64,000 bases of DNA from Shimia abyssi. Its GTDB lineage: Bacteria; Pseudomonadota; Alphaproteobacteria; Rhodobacterales; Rhodobacteraceae. The notes below the pieces were generated by a model. The model saw only the letters and a list, made by a program, of their open reading frames with translations. It was not told where the DNA came from and searched no databases. Where the stretch lies: positions 328,278 through 392,277 of the forward strand of contig NZ_PYGJ01000003.1 of the NCBI RefSeq assembly GCF_003014475.1, written 5' to 3'. This document shows positions 42,603 to 51,338 of this stretch, piece by piece (position 1 is the first letter of the stretch; each line of letters begins with the position of its first letter). The position numbers and the translations under genes are program-made.

Positions 42603-43616
42603 TTAGCCGTCGAAATCGACTTCTTCGATCAGGCGCAGGGCGGTGGCGCGGTGGCCTGCTAGTGTCATCAGGTTCACTGGATCGGCCTCAAAGCTGCCCC
42701 AACCTTCGACCAGCGGATCGGCGCTGGTGCCGGGGGCGATGGGGTATTCGAAGTTGGCTTTGGCGTAGATTTCCTGAGCGGTGGGCGAGGTCAGGAATTC
42801 CATCAGCTTGAGGGCGTTTTCCTTGTTTGGGGCGGATTTGGTCATCGCGACGCCGGAGATGTTGACGTGGGTGCCGCTGTCCTCAAATGTCGGGAAAAGC
42901 ACGTTTACGCTGTTGGCCCATTCCTTTTGCTCGTCGTCGGCCAGCATTTTGCCCATGTAATAAGTGTTGCCGATTGCGATGTCGCATTCACCAGCCCAGA
43001 TCGCCTTGACCTGTGCGCGGTCGTTGCCTTGTGGTTTGCGGGCGAGGTTGTTTTTCACGCCTTCGAGCCACGTTTTTGCACCTTCTTCGCCGTGGTGTTC
43101 CACAACCGCAGAGGCCAGAGCGACGTTATAGGCGTGGGTGCCGGAGCGGGTGCAGATGCGACCTTCCCACTTGGGATCGGCGAGGTCTTCGTAGGTGGTG
43201 ACGTCGCCCTCGGCCACGCGGTCCTTGGAGGCGTAAACGATGCGGGCGCGGGTGGTCAGCCCGTACCAGTGGCCATCAGGATCCTGATACTGGGTCGGGA
43301 CATTGGCACTGAGCGCGGCGCTTTCGACCGGCTGTGTCACACCAGCGGCGACCACGGCGGCAAGGCGCGAGATGTCGACGGTCAGAACCACGTCAGCCGG
43401 GGACCGGTCGCCTTCGGCAACGAGACGCTCGACCATTCCTTTGGAGAGGTAGGCGACGTTTACGTCGATACCGGTTTCGGCGGTGAAAGCATCGGTCAGC
43501 GGTTTGATCAGTTCGGGCTGGCGATAGGAGTAGATGTTGACCTCGTCAGCGACGGCGGGTGCGGCGACCGCGATCAGCGTGGAGATGGCAGTGGCAGCTT
43601 TGGGAAGGTTGAACAT
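42603..43616 (-). CDS. Periplasmic Fe(III)-binding protein (FbpA/FutA-like)
   Basis: 337 residues with a Sec signal (cleavage after AVA, near 23). The mature start EVNIYSYRQPELIKPLTDAF and the ADVVLTVDISRLAAVVAAGV segment near 80 match FbpA/FutA iron-binding proteins; the paired tyrosines in AIGNTYYMGKM near 220 are iron ligands of the family. No permease or ATPase gene is next to it; it is an orphan binding protein. An iron-box-like palindrome and a promoter lie directly upstream, consistent with iron repression. Confidence 0.9.
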   Translation of the reverse strand: MFNLPKAATAISTLIAVAAPAVADEVNIYSYRQPELIKPLTDAFTAETGIDVNVAYLSKGMVERLVAEGDRSPADVVLTVDISRLAAVVAAGVTQPVESAALSANVPTQYQDPDGHWYGLTTRARIVYASKDRVAEGDVTTYEDLADPKWEGRICTRSGTHAYNVALASAVVEHHGEEGAKTWLEGVKNNLARKPQGNDRAQVKAIWAGECDIAIGNTYYMGKMLADDEQKEWANSVNVLFPTFEDSGTHVNISGVAMTKSAPNKENALKLMEFLTSPTAQEIYAKANFEYPIAPGTSADPLVEGWGSFEADPVNLMTLAGHRATALRLIEEVDFDG

Positions 43617-43651
43617 TGCAGGTCTCTTGTTGTTGCAAATCAGTTGCAGAG

Positions 43652-43703
43652 CTTAAACCTGAGTTTTTTGCTCGGGTCAATACCTGAATAAAATATTCAG
43701 GTA
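43652..43703 (-). promoter_or_regulatory. Iron-box-like palindrome and promoter of the iron-binding-protein gene
   Basis: On the minus strand TTGACC (43675-43680), a 17-base spacer and TTTAAG (43652-43657) form a promoter. Just upstream TACCTGAATA-ttt-TATTCAGGTA (43681-43703) is a perfect palindrome that contains TGA-N9-TCA, the core of the RirA/IscR-type iron-responsive operators of alphaproteobacteria. A degenerate second copy, CCTGA-N9-TCGGG, overlaps the spacer. It starts one base after the mazG stop, so a terminator role is an alternative, but no T-run follows. Confidence 0.6.
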
Positions 43704-43704
43704 T

Positions 43705-44529
43705 TCATTTTGCCGCAGCTTTCTCCTCTGTTTTAATGGTGTTCCAGAGGTCATCCATCTCTTGTAATGTTGAATCTTCGGGGCGGGAGCCTTTGGCAGC
43801 GAGGCGGTTTTCGACCTCTTCAAAGCGGCGGATGAATTTCTGGTTGGTCCGGCGCAGCGCGGCCTCTGGGTCGACAGAAAGGTGGCGGGCGAGATTGGCG
43901 AGGACAAAGAGCAGATCGCCCATTTCATCCTCGATCGCGTCCTGGGTCATGCTGTCTTTGGCCTCAACCAGCTCGTTTGCTTCTTCGGTGAGCTTGTCGA
44001 GCACCTGAAGGGTTTCGGGCCAGTCAAAGCCAACGCGGGCGGCGCGTTTTTGCAGTTTGACCGCGCGCAGAAGGGCAGGAAGACCAACGGCGACACCTTC
44101 GAGCGCGCCTTTTTGCGATTTGCCCGCGCGTTCCGCCGCCTTGATGGTTTCCCAGTCGCGGGTCTGCTGATCGGCGGATTTGTCGCGGGACTCGTCGCCA
44201 AACACATGTGGATGGCGGGCGACCATCTTGTCCGACATCGTGTCGGCCACCTGATCAAAGGTGAACAGGCCCTGTTCGGTTGCCATTTGGGCGTGAAAGA
44301 CGGATTGGAACAGCAAGTCGCCCAGTTCGCCCTTGAGCTCATCCCATGCGTGCCGCTCGATCGCGTCGGCAACCTCGTAGGCTTCTTCGATGGTGTAGGG
44401 GGCGATGGTGGCAAAGCTCTGCTCGATGTCCCACGGGCAGCCGGTTTCCGGATCACGAAGGCGGCGCATTATTTCGAGCAGGCGCGGCATTCCGCCGTTT
44501 GGATCGTGAACAAGCGTGTCGTCAGCCAT
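43705..44529 (-). CDS. mazG: Nucleoside triphosphate pyrophosphohydrolase MazG
   Basis: 274 residues from ATG 44529; a longer frame to 44745 is overlapping non-coding sequence. Two MazG domains: TIEEAYEVADAIERHAWDELKGELGDLLFQ near 50 and TEEANELVEAKDSMTQDAIEDEMGDLLFVLANL near 190, each with the ExxE...DE metal motif. The N-terminal CPWDIEQSF is diagnostic. Hydrolyses non-canonical NTPs to NMP and pyrophosphate. Divergent from the M20 amidohydrolase. Confidence 0.93.
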   Translation of the reverse strand: MADDTLVHDPNGGMPRLLEIMRRLRDPETGCPWDIEQSFATIAPYTIEEAYEVADAIERHAWDELKGELGDLLFQSVFHAQMATEQGLFTFDQVADTMSDKMVARHPHVFGDESRDKSADQQTRDWETIKAAERAGKSQKGALEGVAVGLPALLRAVKLQKRAARVGFDWPETLQVLDKLTEEANELVEAKDSMTQDAIEDEMGDLLFVLANLARHLSVDPEAALRRTNQKFIRRFEEVENRLAAKGSRPEDSTLQEMDDLWNTIKTEEKAAAK

Positions 44530-44592
44530 TGCCGTGGGCTCCTTTTTTGGTTTGACTGCATCAAAGGCAAAGTTTGTGAGGGGAGTCCAGCC

Positions 44593-45753
44593 ATGCCTGT
44601 GGTGAATCGTATCGCCGATTACGGTGAAGAGATGAAAACGTGGCGCCGGTATTTGCACCAGCATCCTGAGCTGGAGTTTGCCTGTCATAAAACGGCGGCG
44701 TTTGTGGCCGAGCGGTTGCGAGAGTTTGGCGTCGACGAGATTCATGAGGGCATTGCTCAGACCGGGCTGGTGGCGATCATAAACGGGCAGGGGGATGGCC
44801 CGACCATTGGGTTACGCGCCGATATGGATGCGTTGCCGATGGAGGAAATGACGGGGGTTGACTATGCCTCGAAGGTGGAAGGGATGATGCATGCCTGTGG
44901 GCATGATGGGCATTCGGTGATGCTGTTGGGGGCGGCGAAGTATCTGGCCGAAACGCGGAAGTTTTCCGGGCGGGTGGCGTTAATTTTTCAACCGGCCGAA
45001 GAGGAGGGCGCTGGCGCCGAAGTGATGGTTGAAGAGGGCATCATGGAGCGGTTCGCGATTGGCGAGGTGTATGGGATACACAATATTCCGGGCATTGCCT
45101 TTGGCCAGTTTGAGACCAAGGCGGGCCCGATCATGGCGGCAGTGGATACGTTTACGGTGAATATTCAGGGGCGCGGCGGACATGGGGCCTATCCGCAGGA
45201 AACCTGTGATCCGGTGGTGGCCGCGGTAGCGATGGTGAATGCGATCCAGACAATCGTGAGCCGCAATCACGACACCCGCAAGCAGATCGTGGTGTCGGTG
45301 ACGCAGATCCACGCGGGGACGGTGAACAATGTGATCCCAGATACTGGTATGATCAACGGCACCATTCGCACCTTTGAGAAAGATGTGCAGGAGATGGTGC
45401 ATACCCGCTTGCGAGAGATTGTTGCGGGCACTGCGGCTGCCTATGGGCTGGAGGCGGAGGTTGACATTGTCGTGGGGTACCCGGCGACAGTGAACCACGC
45501 CGAACAGGTGGATTTTGCCGCAGATGTCGCGCGCGATGTGTCAGGTGCAGAGGCAGTCCTGGCGGATGTGGATGTAGAGATGGGGGCAGAGGATTTCGCC
45601 TATATGCTGGAGGCGCGGCCAGGGGCGTATCTGTTTCTGGGCGCGGGTGAGGGTGCGGGGCTGCACCACCCGAAGTTTGATTTCAATGATGAGCTTTCGC
45701 CCATTGGTGCATCGTTTTTTGCACGGCTGGTGGAGCGGGCGCAACCGGTGTGA
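44593..45753 (+). CDS. M20-family amidohydrolase (hippurate hydrolase/N-acyl-amino-acid deacylase-like)
   Basis: 386 residues from ATG 44593, with GAGGGGA 8 bases upstream. Metal ligands: GLRADMDALPMEE near 80, HACGHDGHSVML near 105 with the Cys and His of the bimetal site, FQPAEEEGAGAEVMV near 135 and HNIPGIAFGQF; the dimerisation domain is in the middle (VDTFTVNIQGRGGHGAYPQE). It removes acyl groups from amino acids. Alone on the plus strand, followed by a long hairpin. Confidence 0.9.
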   Translation: MPVVNRIADYGEEMKTWRRYLHQHPELEFACHKTAAFVAERLREFGVDEIHEGIAQTGLVAIINGQGDGPTIGLRADMDALPMEEMTGVDYASKVEGMMHACGHDGHSVMLLGAAKYLAETRKFSGRVALIFQPAEEEGAGAEVMVEEGIMERFAIGEVYGIHNIPGIAFGQFETKAGPIMAAVDTFTVNIQGRGGHGAYPQETCDPVVAAVAMVNAIQTIVSRNHDTRKQIVVSVTQIHAGTVNNVIPDTGMINGTIRTFEKDVQEMVHTRLREIVAGTAAAYGLEAEVDIVVGYPATVNHAEQVDFAADVARDVSGAEAVLADVDVEMGAEDFAYMLEARPGAYLFLGAGEGAGLHHPKFDFNDELSPIGASFFARLVERAQPV

Positions 45754-45763
45754 TCTTGGCGGG

Positions 45764-45816
45764 GATTTGCATGGCAGATCGGCCCACCCGCCCACCCCCG
45801 ATCCGCCATGCAAATC
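45764..45816. repeat. Long imperfect palindrome
   Basis: GATTTGCATGGC and GCCATGCAAATC pair over 12 bases, and GATCGG pairs with CCGATC after an A/C mismatch. The loop is 15 bases of C-rich sequence (CCACCCGCCCACCCC). It starts 10 bases after the amidohydrolase stop. There is no T-run after the second arm, so it is not a typical terminator. Confidence 0.7.
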
Positions 45817-45941
45817 GTTGTTGTCCGCCAGACACGCTTGCTACTTGATGTTTTGCGCGTTTGGAGGTCTGTTTGATGTGCGGGGGTTACGCCGTTTGAT
45901 AAGTTGATTTTGTTTCTGAGTACCGTTTTGAGGGAAAAGGA

Positions 45942-46355
45942 TTGAAGAAAATGATTTTTGTCTGGGCTGTTTTGGGCCTGTTCATTGCCGTGTTTGCCTA
46001 TGTGCGGCTGGCGCCAAGCGATCCGGTGCGGTGGCATGAGCGGATTGCGATCAGCGAAGACGCAGTCATGAGCAACGGAGTTGTTCGTGTGGTTATGATC
46101 GGCAAAAACGGATTGCGGCGGTTTGCGTCCGTGGTGACGGATGATCCGCGCACAGAAGTTCTGGCCGGGTCCGTTGAAGAGGGCATGATCACTTTTATAA
46201 CACGCACGCGCACCGTGGGCTTTCCAGACTACACCACCATTTATCAGGACGGCGAACAGCTCAAGATTTTTGCACGCTCACGTTTTGGGCGGAATGATCT
46301 GGGTGTCAACGCCGCCCGAGTGGATCGATGGATTGGTGCTTTGCGGACCTACTAG
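45942..46355 (+). CDS. DUF1499-family membrane-anchored protein
   Basis: 137 residues if started from TTG 45942, or 134 from ATG 45951; GAGGGAAAAGG lies upstream of both. One N-terminal transmembrane segment (IFVWAVLGLFIAVFAYV) is followed by RLAPSDPVRWH, the typical start of DUF1499 proteins in Rhodobacterales. The globular part is beta-rich. The function is unknown. Its last 78 bases run against the next gene on the other strand. Confidence 0.7.
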   Translation: MKKMIFVWAVLGLFIAVFAYVRLAPSDPVRWHERIAISEDAVMSNGVVRVVMIGKNGLRRFASVVTDDPRTEVLAGSVEEGMITFITRTRTVGFPDYTTIYQDGEQLKIFARSRFGRNDLGVNAARVDRWIGALRTY

Positions 46356-46595
46356 CGGGCTCGCGTCCGAGCTCAGGCAGCCGGGGGCGATTTCGCGCCA
46401 CATTGGGACGTTGAGAGACATCTGACATTGGGCCATGAACATGCGACCGTCGACTTGTAGGCAGATGGTTTCGCCCACTTCGATGCGCTGGCCCTGTTTG
46501 TCGGTGCAATAACAATCGACCGGTACGCCATTCATGTAGCCATCCGCGATGGCAGGCGTGGTGAGCAGACAGAGGATTGTAGCAAGGCGTTTCAT
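46278..46595 (-). CDS. Small secreted cysteine-rich protein, unknown
   Basis: 105 residues from ATG 46595. A signal peptide (cleavage after AIA, near residue 17) precedes YMNGVPVDCYCTDKQGQRIEVGETICLQVDGRMFMAQCQMSLNVPMW with five spaced cysteines and GCLSSD. I know similar small proteins only as uncharacterised in Rhodobacterales. The final ~26 residues are encoded opposite the DUF1499 gene; the cysteine-rich part ends before the overlap, so the tail may be a recent extension. Confidence 0.65.
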   Translation of the reverse strand: MKRLATILCLLTTPAIADGYMNGVPVDCYCTDKQGQRIEVGETICLQVDGRMFMAQCQMSLNVPMWREIAPGCLSSDASPLVGPQSTNPSIHSGGVDTQIIPPKT

Positions 46596-46656
46596 GAAGA
46601 TAGTATACACTCCTGTGCCCTCTTGACCAAGTCCGCGGATTGTCTCAGGTAGCGGT

Positions 46657-47709
46657 ATGGTTCCTATAGTGCGTTTAGAACAGATCACCCAGCGTTTCGA
46701 ATTTCTGGAAGCGCAGATGGCCGAGGGCGGTGGCGCGGATATTGCGGTGCTGGCCAAGGAGTATTCCGACCTGCGCCCGGTGGTGGAGCAGGTGGCGGCG
46801 TATAAGCGGCTGTTGGCCGATATCAGCGAGGCCGAAGACATGCTGGCCGACCCGGATATGAAAGAGCTGGCTGAAGAAGAGTTGCCGGCGTTGCGCGCCG
46901 CGTTGCCGGAGGCAGAGCGCGCATTGCAATTGGCGCTGTTGCCCAAGGACGCAGCAGATGCGCGACCCGCGATACTGGAAATCCGGCCGGGCACGGGGGG
47001 CGATGAGGCGGCGCTGTTTGCCGGGGATTTGCTGCGAATGTACCAGCGATATTGCGAGGCACAGGGCTGGAAGCTGGAAATTCTGGAAGAGGCTGCGACG
47101 GAGCTGGGGGGCATCAAGGAAGTTGTGGCCCATATCAAAGGTGTGAACGTGTTCGCTCGGCTGAAATATGAGAGTGGTGTGCACCGGGTGCAGCGGGTGC
47201 CCACAACCGAAAGCGGCGGACGTATTCACACGTCGGCGGCGACGGTGGCGGTGTTGCCCGAAGCCGAGGACGTGGACATTCAGATTGACGCCAATGATTT
47301 GCGGATCGATACGATGCGTTCCTCGGGTGCGGGTGGTCAGCACGTGAACACCACGGATTCGGCAGTGCGGATCACGCACTTGCCCAGTGGTATTGTGGTG
47401 ACCAGCTCGGAGAAATCGCAGCACCGGAACCGGGAGATTGCGATGCAGGTCCTCAAGACGCGGCTGTATGACATGGAGCGGCAGCGGATTGACAACGAGC
47501 GGGCAGCGGATCGGGCTGGACAGGTTGGGTCCGGGGATCGGTCGGAGCGGATCAGGACCTATAACTTCCCACAAGGGCGCATGAGCGATCATCGCATCAA
47601 CCTGACGCTTTATAAGTTGGACCAAGTGATGGCGGGTGATCTGGACGAGATCATTGACGCGCTGACGGCGGATGCACAGGCGACTGCGTTGGCGGAGATG
47701 GAAGGGTGA
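46657..47709 (+). CDS. prfA: Peptide chain release factor 1
   Basis: 350 residues from ATG 46657. Recognises UAA/UAG and hydrolyses peptidyl-tRNA on the ribosome. GGQ motif at [24 protein letters not shown] near residue 225; [22 protein letters not shown] near 185 with the PxT-type codon-recognition motif, and [22 protein letters not shown] near 108. Length is standard. Eight bases before prmC, which methylates the Gln of GGQ, so both are co-expressed. Confidence 0.97.
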   Translation: MVPIVRLEQITQRFEFLEAQMAEGGGADIAVLAKEYSDLRPVVEQVAAYKRLLADISEAEDMLADPDMKELAEEELPALRAALPEAERALQLALLPKDAADARPAILEIRPGTGGDEAALFAGDLLRMYQRYCEAQGWKLEILEEAATELGGIKEVVAHIKGVNVFARLKYESGVHRVQRVPTTESGGRIHTSAATVAVLPEAEDVDIQIDANDLRIDTMRSSGAGGQHVNTTDSAVRITHLPSGIVVTSSEKSQHRNREIAMQVLKTRLYDMERQRIDNERAADRAGQVGSGDRSERIRTYNFPQGRMSDHRINLTLYKLDQVMAGDLDEIIDALTADAQATALAEMEG

Positions 47710-47716
47710 GCCTGAC

Positions 47717-48556
47717 ATGGGGCTGATTGTGGCCGACCTGGTGAAGGCGGCGGCCGAGGCGTTGGGTAAGGCGGGGATTGAAAATGCAGGCCGCGAGGCG
47801 CGGGCATTGGTGGCGCTGGCAACGCGGCGGCGGGCGGACCGGCTGAGCCTTGAGATGCGCGAAGACGCGGGTAGCGCGGATGAGCAGGCCTTGGCGGATA
47901 TTCTTGCGGCGCGTTTGCGGCGGGTGCCGCTGAGCCATATTCTCGGGCGAAGGGCGTTTTTTGAGCATGAGTTTCATGTCACGCCCGACACGCTGGACCC
48001 GCGGCCCGAGACAGAAGTTTTGGTGCGTGAGGCGCTTGCGGGTTCTGTCCGGCGGGTTCTGGATATGGGGACCGGAACAGGGGCAATTGCCATTTCCATT
48101 CTGGCTGCGCGGACAACGGCGCAAGGTGTTGCGAGCGATGTATCGACGGCGGCATTGGCCGTGGCGGAAAAGAACGCCACGCGGATCGGCGTGTCGGATC
48201 GGCTGGCGTTGATCGAGAGCGATTGGTTTGGTGCGGTGCAGGGGCGGTTTGATCTTATCGTGTCGAACCCGCCTTATGTCGCGCTGGACGAGATGGAGGC
48301 GCTGGCGCCTGAATTGGCGTTTGAGCCAAGGATTGCCTTGACGGATGAGGGCGATGGGTTGGCGGCCTATCGTGCGATTGCGGCGGGGGCCGGTGATCAT
48401 TTGACCGCCGGGGGACGGTTGCTGGTCGAGATTGGCTGGCAACAGGGCGCGGCGGTTTCCGCGCTGTTTGAGGCAGCTGGGCTGGCAGATGTGCGGGTTT
48501 TGCGCGATCTGGACGGACGTGACCGGGTGGTCGCAGCACAAAAAACACAGGATTGA
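47717..48556 (+). CDS. prmC: Release-factor glutamine methyltransferase
   Basis: 279 residues from ATG 47717. The NPPY motif in FDLIVSNPPYVALDEME near residue 180 and the SAM motif RVLDMGTGTGAIAIS near 115 define the PrmC/HemK enzyme that N5-methylates the GGQ glutamine of RF1/RF2. N-terminal substrate-binding helices are present (RRVPLSHILGRRAFFEHEF). The same plus-strand operon with prfA is the standard arrangement. Confidence 0.96.
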   Translation: MGLIVADLVKAAAEALGKAGIENAGREARALVALATRRRADRLSLEMREDAGSADEQALADILAARLRRVPLSHILGRRAFFEHEFHVTPDTLDPRPETEVLVREALAGSVRRVLDMGTGTGAIAISILAARTTAQGVASDVSTAALAVAEKNATRIGVSDRLALIESDWFGAVQGRFDLIVSNPPYVALDEMEALAPELAFEPRIALTDEGDGLAAYRAIAAGAGDHLTAGGRLLVEIGWQQGAAVSALFEAAGLADVRVLRDLDGRDRVVAAQKTQD

Positions 48557-48773
48557 TTGCGATATTTTTACAATATCGGGGTTTGATCATCAAAAGGCAC
48601 TTGTGCAGCGGCGCAAGGGCGATTACTCAGGAACTGTCCTTTTGGTGGATGCCCTGGCCGGGCGGTCCCATTGGACATCAAGCCAGAAATTGTCGCAACC
48701 GGAATTTTCAGAGCGCACGAGGCGCAAAACGGTTCAAGCGACTGCAATTGACCAAGGCTGGATTGCAAGAATT

Positions 48774-49367
48774 ATGAGATCTTCAAAGTCACGTTCGCGA
48801 AACAAATCTAACCGTAACCGCCCTTCCGGTAACATCGTCAACCGTGTGTTTGACAGCTCGGGTCCTGAGGGAAAAGTGCGCGGTACGCCGCAGCAGATTA
48901 TCGACAAGTATAACCAGTTGGCGCGCGATGCGCAGTTGGCCAACGACCGGGTTGCGACGGAAAACTTTCAGCAACACGCTGAGCATTATATGCGGATGCT
49001 GAGCGAAGCACAGCGCGAGCAGGATGCCCGCCGCGAGGAGCAGGATCGCCAGAACCGCGAACGTCAGGCAGATCGGGATCGTGAGCGTCGTGAACGGATC
49101 GAACGCCAAGAGCGTGAAGCCAATAACAATAGCAACGAGACAAAGCCTGATGCGGCGGCTGTTGATCCGTCTGAGGCGGATCAGCCTGACGTGATTGCGC
49201 CGGCAGAGGATGCGGGATTGGTGGAAACACCTGAGGCGAGCGCTGAAGAAGAGCCGCCAAAGCCCGCGCGCAAACCCGCGCCACGCAAACGTGCGCCGCG
49301 CAAAAAGAAAACCGAGGATGCGCCCGCGGCTGAAGCGGCAACAGAAGAGAGCAAGGCAGCAGAATAA
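48774..49367 (+). CDS. DUF4167 protein
   Basis: 197 residues from ATG 48774. The N-terminal DUF4167 domain is clear: NIVNRVFDSSGPEGKVRGTPQQIIDKYNQLARDAQLANDRVATENFQQHAEHYMRML. It is followed by a charged coiled-coil-like stretch (EQDARREEQDRQNRERQAD) and an Ala/Pro/Lys-rich low-complexity tail. The tail looks like a nucleic-acid-binding linker. Function unknown; it is conserved after prmC in Rhizobiales and Rhodobacterales. Ends with a strong terminator. Confidence 0.88.
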   Translation: MRSSKSRSRNKSNRNRPSGNIVNRVFDSSGPEGKVRGTPQQIIDKYNQLARDAQLANDRVATENFQQHAEHYMRMLSEAQREQDARREEQDRQNRERQADRDRERRERIERQEREANNNSNETKPDAAAVDPSEADQPDVIAPAEDAGLVETPEASAEEEPPKPARKPAPRKRAPRKKKTEDAPAAEAATEESKAAE

Positions 49368-49408
49368 GCTTGCTCCTCCGCCCTTGCGGGCGTCCTCGCA
49401 GATAATGA

Positions 49409-49438
49409 AACCTGGCCCGGTTGGGCCGGGTTTTTTTA
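49409..49438 (+). terminator. Intrinsic terminator after the DUF4167 gene
   Basis: AACCTGGCCC-ggtt-GGGCCGGGTT followed by seven T, overlapping the rsmA stop codon on the other strand (49436-49438). Confidence 0.9.
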
Positions 49439-50275
49439 TGCCTTGAGAGCGCGGGCCAAGGCGCAGAATTGTTCGAGGCTGACCTGTTCGGCGCGTTCGG
49501 TCGGTTTAATGCCCGCGGCAATCAGGCGATCTTCGATATCGGGGGCCTGACCTTTGAGCGCGGCGCGCAACATCTTGCGGCGCTGATTAAAGGCGGCTGC
49601 GACAACGCGCGAGAGCGTTTTTGCGTCGGCGTCAAAGCGCGGTTTCTCCAGAGCGGTCAGGTGCACGACGGCAGAATGGACCTTGGGCGGTGGAGAGAAC
49701 GCCTCGGGGGGGAGTGACATAACAATCCGCGCCTCGGTACGCCACTGAGCGAGGAGCGCGAGGCGTCCGTAGGCCTTGGAGCCGGGTTGAGCGACGATGC
49801 GCTCGGCCACTTCGCGCTGGAACATCAGGGTGAGGCTTTGCCAGAAGGGGGGCCATGTGGGCGGTGTGAGCCAGCGCACCAGCAATTCGGTGCCCACGTT
49901 GTAAGGCAGGTTGGCTGCCACGCGGATCGGGGGGGTGAGATGGGCGAGCGGGTCGATATCCAGCGCGTCGCCATTGATCACTTCGAGCTGGCCGGGATAG
50001 GCCGCCGAGATTTCCGCCAGAGCGGGTAGGCAGCGCGGGTCCTTTTCAATAGCAAGAACGCGGCGGGCGCCTTCGGCCAACAGGCCTCGGGTGAGGCCGC
50101 CAGGGCCGGGGCCAATTTCAAGGATGTCCGAACCAGAGAGATCACCGGCCTGTCGCGCGATCTTGGACGTGAGGTTCAGGTCGAGCAGGAAGTTCTGGCC
50201 GAGAGATTTGCGTGCGGACAAGTCATGTGTGGTGATCACGTCGCGCAGAGGCGGGAGAGTGTCTATGGCGCTCAT
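49436..50275 (-). CDS. rsmA: 16S rRNA (adenine 1518/1519) dimethyltransferase
   Basis: 279 residues from ATG 50275. SAM motif [20 protein letters not shown] near residue 47, catalytic NLPYN in [14 protein letters not shown] near 120, and N-terminal [13 protein letters not shown] are diagnostic for KsgA/RsmA. It dimethylates A1518 and A1519 during 30S assembly. It is the last gene of the lptF-to-rsmA minus-strand unit, separated from pdxA by 82 bases that contain an intergenic element. Confidence 0.96.
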   Translation of the reverse strand: MSAIDTLPPLRDVITTHDLSARKSLGQNFLLDLNLTSKIARQAGDLSGSDILEIGPGPGGLTRGLLAEGARRVLAIEKDPRCLPALAEISAAYPGQLEVINGDALDIDPLAHLTPPIRVAANLPYNVGTELLVRWLTPPTWPPFWQSLTLMFQREVAERIVAQPGSKAYGRLALLAQWRTEARIVMSLPPEAFSPPPKVHSAVVHLTALEKPRFDADAKTLSRVVAAAFNQRRKMLRAALKGQAPDIEDRLIAAGIKPTERAEQVSLEQFCALARALKA

Positions 50276-50321
50276 GATATTATTGTGCCGCCTTTGGGGG
50301 CCGATGCGCCAGAGATTTGAG

Positions 50322-50356
50322 GCCTCCGGCGGGGGTATTTTGAAAACATTGAGAAC
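50322..50356. repeat. Intergenic element, second class, copy F
   Basis: GCCTCCGGCGGGGGTATTTT then GAAAACATTGAGAAC, a close match to 27729-27765. It lies between pdxA and rsmA. Confidence 0.65.
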
Positions 50357-50357
50357 A

Positions 50358-51326
50358 TCACCGGCTTTTGGCCATTTGATGCGCCAGTTTTAGCGCGTGG
50401 ATCGTGCTGGAGGGGTTGGCGATGCCTTGGCCTGCGATGTCGAATGCGGTGCCGTGATCAGGGGATGTGCGGATGAAGGGAAGGCCAAGCGTGACATTGA
50501 CGCCTTCGTCAAAGGCGAGGGTTTTGGCAGGGATCAGGGCCTGATCGTGGTAGGCGCAGATGGCGGCGTCGTACTTTGCGCGCGCACTGGCGTGGAACAT
50601 GGTGTCGGCGGGCCAGGGGCCGGTAACGTCCAGCCCGTCCGCCTGAGCGCGGGCAATGGCAGGAGCGATCACGGTGGCGTCTTCGTGCCCCATGGCACCA
50701 CCTTCGCCCGCATGAGGGTTGAGGCCCGCAACGGCGAGGCGCGGTGCGGCAATTCCGAACTGGGTTCTTAATCCATCGGCGGTGATGCGGATGGTTTCAT
50801 AAAGCCCATCCGTGGTCAGTGTGGCGGGCACCTCGGAAATGGGAATGTGAATGGTTGCGGGCACGACGCGCAGGGCGTCAGAGGCGATCATCATTACCAC
50901 ATTGTCGACATTGCCAAGATAGGCGAGGTATTCGGTATGGCCGGGATAGGGGAATTCCGCGCCGTCCTTGAGCGCCTTTTTGTGGATGGGCGAGGTGCAC
51001 AGCGCGCTGGCAGCACCTGATTGTGCAAGGTCTGCGCCGCGCGAGATCACTTCGACCACGCCCTCGGCGTTCTCGGGATCGGGGGTGCCGGGAATGCATC
51101 GGCCAAAGAACGGGTGCGGCAGGACTGGCAGGGCGTTGGGCATGACATCCAGCGCCTCGGCTGGGTCCTGAATTACGGAAATTGGTGTATCGCCGCTCAG
51201 GTGGTCTGGGTCCGCGAGGAGGAAGAATGGCAGGTCCAAGCGCAATGCGGCCCATGCCTTTTCGGCCAGTTCCAGACCGATCCCGGCGGGTTCGCCACAG
51301 GTGAGGGCGATGGGGGCGAGAGGCAT
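50358..51326 (-). CDS. pdxA: 4-hydroxythreonine-4-phosphate dehydrogenase
   Basis: 322 residues from ATG 51326. Makes the pyridoxal-phosphate ring precursor with NAD+. Signatures: [18 protein letters not shown] at residue 8, the zinc ligands in [10 protein letters not shown] near 135, [16 protein letters not shown] near 205 and [44 protein letters not shown] near 258. In the classical surA-pdxA-ksgA order. Confidence 0.96.
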   Translation of the reverse strand: MPLAPIALTCGEPAGIGLELAEKAWAALRLDLPFFLLADPDHLSGDTPISVIQDPAEALDVMPNALPVLPHPFFGRCIPGTPDPENAEGVVEVISRGADLAQSGAASALCTSPIHKKALKDGAEFPYPGHTEYLAYLGNVDNVVMMIASDALRVVPATIHIPISEVPATLTTDGLYETIRITADGLRTQFGIAAPRLAVAGLNPHAGEGGAMGHEDATVIAPAIARAQADGLDVTGPWPADTMFHASARAKYDAAICAYHDQALIPAKTLAFDEGVNVTLGLPFIRTSPDHGTAFDIAGQGIANPSSTIHALKLAHQMAKSR

Positions 51327-51338
51327 GACGGCTCCGGT

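Noticed and set aside
43681..43703. Intrinsic terminator of mazG
   Set aside because: The palindrome is AT-rich with a three-base loop and is not followed by a T-run on the minus strand; its TGA-N9-TCA core and position next to a promoter fit an operator better.
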